From Candidatus Poribacteria bacterium (GTDB lineage: Bacteria > Poribacteria > WGA-4E > WGA-3G), in the NCBI GenBank assembly GCA_022827185.1, contig JAJDTM010000045.1, forward strand, positions 47,871 to 111,870: 64,000 nucleotides of DNA, read 5' to 3'. A model generated the notes under the pieces. That model saw only the letters and a list, made by a program, of their open reading frames with translations. It was not told the DNA's origin and ran no database searches. A program made the position numbers and the translations under genes. This document shows, piece after piece, positions 9,049 to 17,430 of this stretch (positions within the stretch are counted from its first letter, which is position 1; each line of letters starts with the position of its first letter).

Positions 9049-9065
9049 TTGGCATAAATCTTGCT
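9049..9065 (+). promoter_or_regulatory. Sigma-54 promoter
   Basis: TTGGCATAAATCTTGCT matches the sigma-54 consensus TTGGCAC-N5-TTGCW with the -24 GG (9051-9052) and -12 GC (9063-9064) at the correct spacing. Transcription would start near 9076 and run rightwards into a region without a convincing protein gene. The promoter shares its flanks (GTGCTGGAATC, AAATTTGCTTGGCAT) with the copy at 17233. Confidence 0.75.
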
Positions 9066-9203
9066 ACTATATCTTCTGCACGAGTTCGGTAACAAAACGT
9101 AAGACAGCATACAGAAAATGTGTAGGAAATATTCATGAACCCCCGAAATTTGTTAGATGGCAACTGGAGTTCGCACAAAAATTGGGTTAAAATCAAAAAA
9201 TTG

Positions 9204-9232
9204 TTGTATTTTATTTTCTTTTTTGCTATAAT
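9204..9232 (+). promoter_or_regulatory. Possible sigma-70 promoter with extended -10
   Basis: TGCTATAAT (perfect -10 at 9227-9232 with the extended TG) follows a T/A-rich spacer and a weak -35 (TTGTAT at 9204-9209, 17 bp spacer). A transcript would start near 9239, immediately before the strong hairpins at 9263-9324. Confidence 0.45.
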
Positions 9233-9238
9233 ATCTCT

Positions 9239-9330
9239 TGGCATCCGTAAAACCCATTATGGGTGGTTCGGCGAGAGGGCTAGTCTCCCGAACCACGGCA
9301 CTGTCAAGCGTAGATTGCCAGTGCTTGTTT
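9239..9330 (+). ncRNA. Candidate structured RNA or leader
   Basis: A perfect 9-bp stem GTGGTTCGG (9263-9271) / CCGAACCAC (9288-9296) encloses a further 4-bp stem GAGA/TCTC, and is followed by a GCACTG/CAGTGC hairpin (9298-9324). An overlapping palindrome ACCCAT-T-ATGGGT (9252-9264) shares two bases with the first stem and could compete with it. Promoters of two types lie upstream. More potential pairing occurs at 9430-9503 (ACCCAAC/GTTGGGT and GGGTAGA/CTCTACC). No known RNA family is recognised. A repeated DNA palindrome is the alternative. Confidence 0.35.
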
Positions 9331-9748
9331 AAGTATATCATATATCATAATTGATAGGTATGATATTTTAAGCAGCGTCGTAATTTTACTCGTTTTTTTT
9401 CGGAAGGTCTTGTATCCTTACGAATGGACCTTGGAGGCGGATTATTGGGGTAGATCCCTCTACCTCCCGTCTCCACCCAACTGGCAATTGTTGGGTAGGC
9501 ATCTGAAAATACAACGTCCAAGTCCAAATACCCCGATTTTTTCATTGACTAATGGTAATGGGTGTGCATCCATACTTTGCATCAAATCTCGTTAGTCACC
9601 ATCTTTGTAGAATAACCTGTACGAAGATTAATTTTTTAGGTTCCTAAAGTATGTGCTATTTTTTTGAAGTTATACCAAATCTAAAAAATAAAGTTTCATT
9701 GATGATACCCCCCTGCCTTTTGACAAGGCAGCATAACCTTACAACAGC

Positions 9749-9792
9749 GTCCAAATTTTAGTATCTATCTATATAAACTATAGTTTGGACAA
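9749..9792. repeat. AT-rich palindrome with a second half copy nearby
   Basis: GTCCAAATTTTAGTAT pairs imperfectly with CTATAGTTTGGAC at the other end of a 44-bp stretch. A related half site, TGTCCAAACTTTAGTATATA, occurs at about 9986-10005, 235 bp away. It could be an operator or a small mobile remnant. Confidence 0.4.
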
Positions 9793-10086
9793 TTTTTGCG
9801 CAATAAACATGCCGCCCCTACGGGGCTTAGATTCGTGGCGGATGCCGTTTCTATAGACATACCGCCCCTACGGGGCTGCGTATCGGTGCATCGGCATTTA
9901 TTTTTCTACGAGTTGCGTTTATATCTGTAACACTCAGAAAATCCGAGAATGTGGTGGAAACAATGCCTGAGCTGGATAGAAACTGTCCAAACTTTAGTAT
10001 ATAAACCCAAGTTGCTACTAACAGATTTTGATGTTTTTGCTTGGGTATTTCTGCGTATTTCAATGAGGTTTTCAACCCCTTCCCCA

Positions 10087-10160
10087 CCCCAGAGGGGTGA
10101 TATATCTATAGAAAATGGTGTATTCAACCTCTTGCACTCCAGCGGAGTGCTATATCTATA
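10087..10160 (+). repeat. Two hairpin-plus-tail repeats (stem then TATATCTATA)
   Basis: ACCCC-AGA-GGGGT followed by GATATATCTATAG (10087-10111) and GCACTCC-AGC-GGAGTGC followed by TATATCTATA (10134-10160). The stems differ but stay complementary while the tail is constant. They belong to a family found also near 9864, 31240 and 63830-64000. Confidence 0.7.
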
Positions 10161-10199
10161 AATAGGTGGCAACTTGCGTTATATAATAGGAGAAAAAAG

Positions 10200-10598
10200 A
10201 TGAAAAATGTATTAAGAAAAATCGCCTACATGGTGATCGGCAGTCTACTTACAATTATTGGTTACCACTTTGGGAATATAGAAAACAACACCGCAGATGC
10301 ACAAGAAAAGACAGACAACCCCATCGTTGACGAAATTCGGTGTCGGCATCTACTCATCGTTAATGAAGATGGCGAAAGGGTTGTCAGTATCACAACCGGC
10401 GATACCGCTGGTGGTATAGGCATCTACAACAATGAAGGAACAGAGGTTGTCGGTTTAGCCGCAGCCTCTCACGGTAGCGGGGGTATTGAACTCCACAACA
10501 AAGATAAAAAACGGGTTGTCCAGCTAGGCACATACGCCGACGGTCGCGGTGCTTTGGTCATCTCCGACAAAGATGGAAAGAGAAATTTTGCGCGATAA
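10200..10598 (+). CDS. Exported or membrane-anchored beta-repeat protein, probably truncated
   Basis: 132 residues: an N-terminal signal anchor (residues 8-25, MVIGSLLTIIGYHFG) followed by short repeated beta units of the form GxxIYNNEGTEVVGL, GGIELHNKDKKRVVQL and GALVISDKDGKR, about 25 residues each. This suggests a beta-solenoid or trimeric fibre-like stalk outside the membrane. SD AGGAG precedes the ATG. The stop at 10596 is followed in the same frame by a further repeat-like segment (IYDKDGERKR) ending at 10658, so the gene may have lost its end to a nonsense change. No enzymatic motif; family unknown to me. Confidence 0.65.
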   Translation: MKNVLRKIAYMVIGSLLTIIGYHFGNIENNTADAQEKTDNPIVDEIRCRHLLIVNEDGERVVSITTGDTAGGIGIYNNEGTEVVGLAAASHGSGGIELHNKDKKRVVQLGTYADGRGALVISDKDGKRNFAR

Positions 10599-10658
10599 GT
10601 TTCCTATCTTCACCGAAATAGGGCCATCTACGACAAAGATGGAGAGAGAAAGAGGTAA
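10599..10658 (+). pseudogene. In-frame 3' remnant of the beta-repeat gene
   Basis: Continuing the frame of the upstream gene past its TAA gives VSYLHRNRAIYDKDGERKR and a second TAA at 10656-10658. IYDKDGERK closely copies the preceding ISDKDGKRN unit, as expected if an originally longer gene was interrupted. It may instead be read-through of chance similarity. Confidence 0.35.
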
Positions 10659-10850
10659 TAGGGAGCATAGCTTCTCAAGGAAGGCGATAAACTTCCACCT
10701 TAGTCCCATAGTGAGAGTTGTAACTGAGGCCTGAAATGTTTTTTGCAGAAAAATCGCACTGACAACTATTTCTGTAGCATAACCCGTTAGGTTGTGCCTC
10801 TTTCGGGCATCCTGCCCACAAAACAGCACAATTTAGGGTTGGCATTAAGT

Positions 10851-11002
10851 AGAACTTACGCACGCTGCTATTTTGTAGCACGAGGCACTTCGCATCTGGA
10901 CGAGTACGCCGCAAAACTTCATAGTTTGTGACACAAGAACACTCTATTTTTCGAGAAATCTCATCTAACAAAACCACCTACAGTCAAAAGTGCGTAAGTC
11001 CT
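10851..11002. mobile_element. Possible small inverted-repeat element (AGRACTTACGCAC ends)
   Basis: AGAACTTACGCAC at 10851-10863 is the inverted complement (12 of 13) of GTGCGTAAGTCCT at 10990-11002. The ends enclose about 126 bp without a gene. A single related end, TTGCGTAAGTCCT, lies at 13468-13480. Flanking target duplications are not evident. The right end is 18 bp upstream of the next start codon, so it may contribute promoter sequence. Confidence 0.35.
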
Positions 11003-11020
11003 GCCAAACAAGGAGACACT

Positions 11021-13237
11021 ATGCAATCCAGACACTTTTTCCTCACAATCCTGTTCTTTTGTAGTTGCTTACACCTCGGTTTCGCACAGCAATCGACCGT
11101 TTTAAATCATGGTCATGGTGTGACTGTCCTAACGGTAAAATTTTCGCCAGTGGATAACAACCTGGTCGCAAGTGTAGGAGCTGACAACACCATCAAGTTG
11201 TGGGATTTGCAGAACCGGACGACGCGCCCCTTTAGCGGACATACTGCGACAATCAATTCAATTGCATTTTCACCAACTGGCAATCTGCTTGCCAGCGGGA
11301 GCGCGGATCGGACAGTCAGGTTATGGGACGTGCATACACAACAGAATATTGCCACACTTGAACATATCACAGACAGGGGAATCCAAGCCGTCACATTTTC
11401 ACCAGATGGCCAACGGCTCGCTATCGCGGATGGTGGGCATGATGTAATATTATGGAATATCCACACGCAAAGAGAGATAGCAACGCTGCCGAACGATAGT
11501 TCTGTCCGGTCATTAGCCTTCTCGCCCAATGGACAATTTCTCGCGGCTGGCGGCACGGTTTGGAACCTTGCGGAACGCAAAGTTATCACTGAGCTTGAGG
11601 GTAGAAGTAGCAGACCAGTTGTATTTTCGCCGGACGGTAAACTCCTCGCTAATTGTAGTGGCAATAGCGGAGTCAATTTATGGGATGTCCGGGATTGGAC
11701 ACTTACCGCTGTACTACCCCAAAATTCCGGATCCGAATGTCCCATTGATATAACGTCTGACAACAAGACCCTTGTAACGGGAAGATACCTCTGGTCCCTT
11801 GAAACAGGTCGGCGACTCGCTGACCTCGGCTGGGCTCGAACGGTCAGTCTCTCTCCGGATGGTAAAACCCTCGCCTGGGACGCTGTTGTTACTGGCACTG
11901 TGCGTGTTGACAACATAGAGGCATATCTACAGACAAAACTCCCAGACAGATTCACCCTTAAACTGTACTATTTCTTGCCAAATAACCGATCGCCTCAGCC
12001 CGATATTGACGCAACTATAGAGCAGGGGATAAAAGAGGCCCAACACGCATTCGCTGAACAGATGGCACATCACGGATTTGGAAGAAAAACATTTACTTAC
12101 GAAACCGACGCATCCGGCAAAGCCGTCGTGCATCATATCAAGGGACAGCGCAATGCGGCATTTTATGTAAATAATCCCTATGCAAGTCAAGATTTTCTCG
12201 GTTGGCACCAACCACCATGGGCGAGCACGGAGCCTCTGCCCTATAAGCCCGATAGACCTGAAGACATCTACATCGTCTTTGTCGATGTAAGTTCGGAAGG
12301 GTGGGCTTCAAAGTGCAAAGCCTTTACAGCCTATTATAGTGAGAATGATGATCGTGGTGGCATCATCACTGCGCTTTCTCAAGACTTTTGTGTGGACCTC
12401 CTTAGTTTAACATGGATGCTCGGAAACGCTTTCGGGTTGTCACCCGATTCTATTAAGCGTTTTCGCGGCGCAACGGACAGCATCGAATTGTCTTATGCTG
12501 CTGCGGAGTGGTTAGATGCACATCGTTACTTCACTGCAAACCCAACTGATTTCAATGTACCACCAACGATTGAAATGTTGAAACCTCGCGCGGCTTTAAC
12601 GGGCAGTCTCCATCTCAGCTTTAAAATTACCGATCCTGATGGTCTCCATCAAGCACAGTTGCGTATACCCGAACCAAACAATGAACTCTTGTATATGTTG
12701 GGCCAGATGATTGGCTACAAATCATTAAGTGGCGAAACCAAAAATGTGAGATTCGTTACGACAGAATTGACACCGGCAAATAGATCGGTCACCCTCCATC
12801 TGATGGATACTTATGGCAACGTCACTGTCCGGAAATTTTCAATTGATACGCGAACCATCAAGCGCGAACCTGTGCCTGTTACCTTATCGCGTTTCCGAGC
12901 GGATCGCACCGATAGCGGTGTTATTCTCAACTGGGCAACCGAATCGGAACTCAACAACGCAGGTTTCTATATTCTCCGCAGTGAAACAAAGAATGGACAA
13001 TTCAAGAGCATCAACCCGACGTTAATACAAGGCGCAGGCACAACAAGTGACCGCAATACTTACACGTGGACAGATACGACCGCGAAACCGAATACCCGCT
13101 ACTATTATCGGATAGAAGATATTTCGCATACCGGTACGCGTCAACAACTGGCAACCGTCCGCTTGAGAGGACTGGTATCGGCAACCGGTAAAATGTTAAC
13201 ACGTTGGGCTGATTTGAAAAGACAGACGATTTTTTAA
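11021..13237 (+). CDS. Secreted WD40 protein with a zinc-site-lacking metalloprotease-like domain
   Basis: The ATG at 11021 (after AAGGAGA) is preferred over an in-frame start at 10928 because it begins a clear signal peptide (cleavage about GFA-QQ, residue 22). Residues 30-300 hold seven WD40 repeats, enough for one closed propeller. Residues about 308-510 match, segment by segment, the protease domain of the protein at 13515 (YFLPNNRSPQPDID, GKAVVHHIKG, LSYAAAEWLDAH), but the zinc motif HELGHVFGLVHD has become WMLGNAFGLSPD (465-476), so all three His are lost. The C-terminal 120 residues resemble a fibronectin-like domain (GVILNWATESELNNAGFYIL). Unlike its neighbours it has no dockerin or shared C-terminal domain. 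Likely an extracellular binding protein. Confidence 0.85.
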   Translation: MQSRHFFLTILFFCSCLHLGFAQQSTVLNHGHGVTVLTVKFSPVDNNLVASVGADNTIKLWDLQNRTTRPFSGHTATINSIAFSPTGNLLASGSADRTVRLWDVHTQQNIATLEHITDRGIQAVTFSPDGQRLAIADGGHDVILWNIHTQREIATLPNDSSVRSLAFSPNGQFLAAGGTVWNLAERKVITELEGRSSRPVVFSPDGKLLANCSGNSGVNLWDVRDWTLTAVLPQNSGSECPIDITSDNKTLVTGRYLWSLETGRRLADLGWARTVSLSPDGKTLAWDAVVTGTVRVDNIEAYLQTKLPDRFTLKLYYFLPNNRSPQPDIDATIEQGIKEAQHAFAEQMAHHGFGRKTFTYETDASGKAVVHHIKGQRNAAFYVNNPYASQDFLGWHQPPWASTEPLPYKPDRPEDIYIVFVDVSSEGWASKCKAFTAYYSENDDRGGIITALSQDFCVDLLSLTWMLGNAFGLSPDSIKRFRGATDSIELSYAAAEWLDAHRYFTANPTDFNVPPTIEMLKPRAALTGSLHLSFKITDPDGLHQAQLRIPEPNNELLYMLGQMIGYKSLSGETKNVRFVTTELTPANRSVTLHLMDTYGNVTVRKFSIDTRTIKREPVPVTLSRFRADRTDSGVILNWATESELNNAGFYILRSETKNGQFKSINPTLIQGAGTTSDRNTYTWTDTTAKPNTRYYYRIEDISHTGTRQQLATVRLRGLVSATGKMLTRWADLKRQTIF

Positions 13238-13266
13238 ATTATGATAGGATTTACACATCACCTCTT

Positions 13267-13300
13267 AAAGTCCCCCTGATAAGGGGGATTTAGGGGGTTT
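13267..13300. repeat. Palindromic repeat AAAGTCCCCCTGATAAGGGGG...AGGGGGTT
   Basis: CCCCC-TGATAA-GGGGG with flanks AAAGT and ATTTAGGGGGTT. Further copies lie at 27306-27344 (opposite orientation), 54505-54583 (interrupted by extra sequence) and 62837-62869; a partial CCCCTGATAAGGG lies near 31500. Confidence 0.8.
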
Positions 13301-13333
13301 ATAGTAACATCTAAAAATAATGAGACACCTCTT

Positions 13334-13374
13334 GAAAGACGGGCGAGGGGACCTCGCCCCTACGAACCGTCTTT
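13334..13374 (+). terminator. Probable transcription terminator
   Basis: Nested stems AAAGACGG/CCGTCTTT and GGGCGAGG/CCTCGCCC end in TTTTGTT, about 100 bp after the WD40 gene. It could equally be a dispersed palindrome. Confidence 0.45.
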
Positions 13375-13514
13375 TGTTAAAGGAAAAGTGTCTATTTAAT
13401 TGTTGATTCTACTATAAAGGACAGAAATTACCGGTTTTTGCGTCTAAATGTCCAATATTTGTCCAATTTGCGTAAGTCCTGTATGAGATAACTGTTTAGG
13501 AGGTTCTCTTTAAC

Positions 13515-16500
13515 ATGCAAATCAAACTTACCGTGCAAATCAAACTGTTATTTTTCACGCTCACGGCTTTCATATTGTTACCGCCCGTTGCTTTCGCACA
13601 AGCACAACAAGGTGAGGGACCTATCGTCCGGCTCATCTACTTTCGCCCCAGTGACCGTGCCACCCACCCTGATATCGACGCAAAAGTGGATGCACTGATT
13701 CAGGACGTACAGCGGTTCTTCGCCGACCAAATGGAAACACACGGATTCAGCAGAAAGACATTCTTGTATGAGACCCACCCGAACGGAAAAGCGGTGGTAC
13801 ATCATGTGACTGGACGATACACGGACGCACATTATACAAGGTTTGCTTTCGGAACAGGCATGTGGGGTGAAATTGACTACGTACATAGGTTTAGCGAAAC
13901 AAAAGACATTTATCTCGTTTTGACAGATATGAGCTCTGAAACGTATCCCAAGTACGTCTGCAGCCTTGACCCTGAAGTCATAAAAGCAGCGGGTCAGGTG
14001 TGCGGTGTCGCTGTGGGTGTCGAATCAGCAGATACATCCGGCCTTGCCCTCGTCCCGATTGGTCAATGTTTTAACATTCGGGTAATTGCGCATGAGTTGG
14101 GGCATGTCTTTGGATTGGTACACGATTTTCGCAATAATGCCTTCCTGATGTCTCACGGAACAGCCCCAAACGACGGATACCAATTGTCCTATTGTGCTGC
14201 AGAATGGTTGGATGTCCATCCGGCTTTTAACCCCGGTGGAATTTTCCTCCCGTCAAACACCACCGTAAAACTATCTGCCAGCCCTACTTCTGAAGGAGAT
14301 GCGATTCATCTCCGCTTTGAAATAACTGACCCCGATGGACTACATCAAGTCCAATTAATACATTTCAGAGACCCGGATGTTGCACATGTGCTGCTTGATT
14401 TTAAGGGATTAAATGGTGCCACAAACAGCATCTTTGAATTCATCTCTACTGAAACTGCATTGGTAAATTCTCGTTCTGTTCAAATCCAGTGTGTTGATAT
14501 CAACGGAAGTTACTTAAGAGGCTGGTATACAGATCCTACCGCTACTTGGTCTCCCCTAAATGACTTCGCGGAATGGGGTTTACAGTACGCTAAAACAGTG
14601 AACGTGCAGCAGCCGCAAAGTTTTGTTGATAAAATGAGTCTACCGGAAGGTGCCAAACTGCGCTTGGGTAAAGGCGTCTTAAGGGACGTAACATATTCCC
14701 CCGACGGCACCCGGCTGGCGGTTGTGAGTTCTATCGGTATCAGAATCTATGATGTGGATACTTATCAGGAGCTCTCTCTCCTTACTGGACATCAGTTCGA
14801 TGCTGGACAAACAATGTTTAGTCCAGATGGAAAAATGCTCGTAACTGGAAGCAACTATTTTACCAATCGCCTCTATCTCTGGGATGTTGAGACGGAAAGC
14901 ATCCTTCACACCTTCACCGGGCCCTATAATAGTAGGTCGCGGGCTATATACGTAGCGTTTGATGGTCAGACGCTCATCAGTGCATGGGCAGATGGCACCC
15001 TCCGTTTCTGGGATATCGGCACAGGCACGCTCACACACACTGTAAGTATCCCTAATATTGCGAATCACAGTGTTGTAACACTTATTCCAAATAAGCGGAT
15101 ACTCGCAAAGGCAGATACCCAATCAGATGAAATCACCCTCTATAATATTGACACAGGTGCGCTCATACGTTCTCTTAAGGGAACCAATCTTAGCAATGCA
15201 GGAGTATTTAGTGACGGGCAGATACTTGCCGTATGGGGTACGAAGCTGAACTATCTTAGTAGGATCAGTTACATCCAGGGGGCTAAAACGGGCAGTGTTG
15301 ACTTATGGGATGTTGATACAGGTAACCTCATCCGCACGGTTCATCTAAATTCCGGGTCAAATACAATTGCCTTGAGTCCAGATAGGCAGATACTTGCAAT
15401 TGGATATAGAAGGACCGTAGAGTTACGGGATATTGACACGGGGCGCGTTTTTCAGGCATTCCCCTTGCATAATAGGCTCTCGTATTCCGGTGGAATCCAT
15501 ATTGTTAAATTTAGTCCGGATGGCCAAAGAATCGTTTGTGGGGGGGTGAGTGATATCCTTACTTCATGGGATGTTAGCACGGGCGACCACCTTCACACTT
15601 TTACAGGATATACGTCAGCGATCACAAGCCTCGCGTTTTCTCCCGATGGCAAGAAACTCGCAAGCACCAGCTTGGATAAGAATATCCGTTTATGGGATGC
15701 AAAGACAGGTCATCTCACCCGCGTCCTTGAAAACTACGCCCAAAGCATGGACATTGCCTTCAGTCCAGATGGGCAGATACTCGCAAGCCCGGGGGCAGTT
15801 GGCGATATCTATTTCTGGGATACCGAAACGGGGCAGCTTTCCGACGTGCTGAGAAAACACCGATCAGAGGTACGTAGCCTTGCGTTCAGTTCAGATGGAC
15901 AAATGCTTGTAAGCGGGGATTACAGCGGTGCCATCGCCGTGTGGGATGTTAGGACCAAAACCTTTCGCTTAGGGATCGTAGCGCATCCAGGGGAAATTGA
16001 GAGCGTAGCATTTTCTCCAGATGGTAAAACAATCGCGAGCCAGATGGACCCTTGGAGTGAGGCATCTCCCATCCGTTTATATAACGCTGCGACGGGCCAC
16101 CTCATCCAGGAATTGGAGAAGGTGGTGTTTGGTATCTCCTTCAGTCCGGTTGGAAATACGCTCCTCCTCGCGCAAGCACATATAACCCCTTTATGGGATA
16201 TTGGAACAGATGGACACCTCACTCCAAGAAATACGGTGCAATTCGATGGCTCGCCGGAAGTCGCGAAATTCAGTCCGGATGGCAAAACAATAGCAACTAT
16301 TGAACGTGGGTTCGATAACGAAGGCAGCACGATTGCTTTATGGGATGTTAACACGGGCAACCGCCTCCGCACATTCGCAGGGCATAGTAGTTCCGCCAGG
16401 GGTTACTATAATAGTCTCGCCTTCGGTCCGGATGGAAACACGCTCGCAAGTGCAAGTTGGGATGGCACGATCCTCCTGTGGGAACTTGCACCTTCTCCTG

Positions 16501-17129
16501 CTGGACCACCACACCTCATCGCAGATGTCAACGGGGATGGTGAAGTCAACATTCAAGACCTCGTTTGGGTATCGTCCAGCCTTGGTCAGGTAGACGAAAA
16601 CGCTGCCGATGTTAACGGTGATGGGGAGGTCAATATTCAAGACCTCGTCGCCGTCGCAGCAGCAATCGGAGAAGTCGCAGCCGCACCTGCTGCTGTCCAT
16701 CAACAAGGCGCAGCGCACTTGACACAAGAAGAAGTGCAGCACTGGCTCACGTTGGCAGAACAAGCAGCCCTCACAGATGCAACTTTTGTAAGAGGGATCC
16801 GATTCTTAGAGCAGCTCCTGTTAGCACTGATACCGAAAGAGACAACGTTGTTAGCCAACTACCCGAACCCGTTCAACCCGGAAACATGGATACCCTATCA
16901 ACTTGCACAACCCGCAGCGGTCACGCTGAGCATCTATGCCGTAGATGGCAAGTTGGTTCGGACGCTTGACTTAGGATATCAACGGATGGGTAACTATCAA
17001 GACAAAAGCCGAGCGGCGTATTGGGATGGTAGAAACGCTGTCGGTGAACCCGTCGCAAGCGGCGTGTATTTCTACACATTCACCGCAGGCGAGTTCACCG
17101 CCACACGGAAGATGCTTATCCGGAAATAG
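13515..17129 (+). CDS. Secreted zinc metalloprotease with 14 WD40 repeats, dockerin and C-terminal FlgD-like domain
   Basis: A 1204-residue exported protein (signal peptide to about residue 28, VAFAQA; AGGAGG before the ATG). Residues 36-245 form a metzincin-like domain with HELGHVFGLVHD (H193, H197, H203 as zinc ligands, E194 as base) and a downstream LMSHGTAP turn resembling a Met-turn. Residues 388-992 carry 14 WD40 repeats, i.e. two seven-bladed propellers. Residues about 1002-1055 are two dockerin/EF-hand-like calcium loops (DVNGDGEVNIQDL twice). The last 90 residues are the shared domain NYPNPFNPETWIPYQLA...GVYFYT...TRKMLIRK, similar to FlgD-Ig or type IX-like sorting domains. Probably extracellular; the protease may act on substrates bound by the propellers. 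Confidence 0.9.
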   Translation: MQIKLTVQIKLLFFTLTAFILLPPVAFAQAQQGEGPIVRLIYFRPSDRATHPDIDAKVDALIQDVQRFFADQMETHGFSRKTFLYETHPNGKAVVHHVTGRYTDAHYTRFAFGTGMWGEIDYVHRFSETKDIYLVLTDMSSETYPKYVCSLDPEVIKAAGQVCGVAVGVESADTSGLALVPIGQCFNIRVIAHELGHVFGLVHDFRNNAFLMSHGTAPNDGYQLSYCAAEWLDVHPAFNPGGIFLPSNTTVKLSASPTSEGDAIHLRFEITDPDGLHQVQLIHFRDPDVAHVLLDFKGLNGATNSIFEFISTETALVNSRSVQIQCVDINGSYLRGWYTDPTATWSPLNDFAEWGLQYAKTVNVQQPQSFVDKMSLPEGAKLRLGKGVLRDVTYSPDGTRLAVVSSIGIRIYDVDTYQELSLLTGHQFDAGQTMFSPDGKMLVTGSNYFTNRLYLWDVETESILHTFTGPYNSRSRAIYVAFDGQTLISAWADGTLRFWDIGTGTLTHTVSIPNIANHSVVTLIPNKRILAKADTQSDEITLYNIDTGALIRSLKGTNLSNAGVFSDGQILAVWGTKLNYLSRISYIQGAKTGSVDLWDVDTGNLIRTVHLNSGSNTIALSPDRQILAIGYRRTVELRDIDTGRVFQAFPLHNRLSYSGGIHIVKFSPDGQRIVCGGVSDILTSWDVSTGDHLHTFTGYTSAITSLAFSPDGKKLASTSLDKNIRLWDAKTGHLTRVLENYAQSMDIAFSPDGQILASPGAVGDIYFWDTETGQLSDVLRKHRSEVRSLAFSSDGQMLVSGDYSGAIAVWDVRTKTFRLGIVAHPGEIESVAFSPDGKTIASQMDPWSEASPIRLYNAATGHLIQELEKVVFGISFSPVGNTLLLAQAHITPLWDIGTDGHLTPRNTVQFDGSPEVAKFSPDGKTIATIERGFDNEGSTIALWDVNTGNRLRTFAGHSSSARGYYNSLAFGPDGNTLASASWDGTILLWELAPSPAGPPHLIADVNGDGEVNIQDLVWVSSSLGQVDENAADVNGDGEVNIQDLVAVAAAIGEVAAAPAAVHQQGAAHLTQEEVQHWLTLAEQAALTDATFVRGIRFLEQLLLALIPKETTLLANYPNPFNPETWIPYQLAQPAAVTLSIYAVDGKLVRTLDLGYQRMGNYQDKSRAAYWDGRNAVGEPVASGVYFYTFTAGEFTATRKMLIRK

Positions 17130-17149
17130 TATTCTGTCAGATGTGTCTG

Positions 17150-17186
17150 CAGATTTTTACAAAATCTTTGCTGTTTTTTACAAAGT
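17150..17186 (+). promoter_or_regulatory. Paired upstream activator sites (second copy)
   Basis: TTTTTAC boxes begin at 17154 and 17175, again 21 bp apart, in contexts CAGATTTTTACAAAATC and CTGTTTTTTACAAAGTT. The second box is 60 bp from the -24 GG at 17235, the same distance as in the copy at 8991/9051. Confidence 0.65.
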
Positions 17187-17232
17187 TTGTGCTGGAATCG
17201 CTATTTTCAGCCTAAAACTTGGCAAAATTTGC

Positions 17233-17249
17233 TTGGCATGAATCTTGCC
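17233..17249 (+). promoter_or_regulatory. Sigma-54 promoter upstream of the SDR gene
   Basis: TTGGCATGAATCTTGCC keeps the -24 GG and -12 GC of sigma-54 promoters and differs from the copy at 9049 at only two of 17 positions. Transcription from about 17260 would give a leader of about 170 nt for the SDR gene at 17431, including a GGGACAGG/CCTGTCCC hairpin at 17385-17403. Confidence 0.75.
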
Positions 17250-17430
17250 AATATGCCAATAATTATAAATTTTATAAATTTTGGGTGGTTGCGGTATTTC
17301 ATTATTCGCAGGCATTTCGTAGCATATAGTAATGTCAGCAATTAAAAAGCCATTTCAGTGATTGTGGAGACTATCCCCTCGTAGGGGACAGGTTTCCTGT
17401 CCCACTATGGCATGTCTCAAAGGAATCATT

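Larger units (their letters stand above)
8909..10199. other. 1.3 kb region without a convincing protein gene
   Basis: Besides the sites listed separately, this stretch holds a CTGCCTT/AAGGCAG hairpin (9714-9732), an AT-rich palindrome (9749-9792), two GCCCC-TAC-GGGGC palindromes (9814-9826, 9864-9876) and two hairpin-plus-TATATCTATA repeats (10087-10111, 10134-10160). Short open frames here are unsupported by ribosome sites or by protein-like composition. Confidence 0.6.

Noticed and set aside
8963..9190. 75-residue plus-strand frame
   Set aside because: It begins inside the upstream activator sites and runs through the sigma-54 promoter, so it would not be on the transcript.
9135..9332. 65-residue plus-strand frame downstream of the sigma-54 promoter with a hydrophobic stretch
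   Set aside because: Weak ribosome site, the frame runs through strong hairpins, and the sequence has no recognisable protein pattern. A small membrane protein cannot be wholly excluded.
11113..11955. 280-residue minus-strand frame inside the WD40 gene at 11021
   Set aside because: It is antisense to a gene with signal peptide and domains; its Ser/Leu/Arg-rich composition is typical of a shadow frame.
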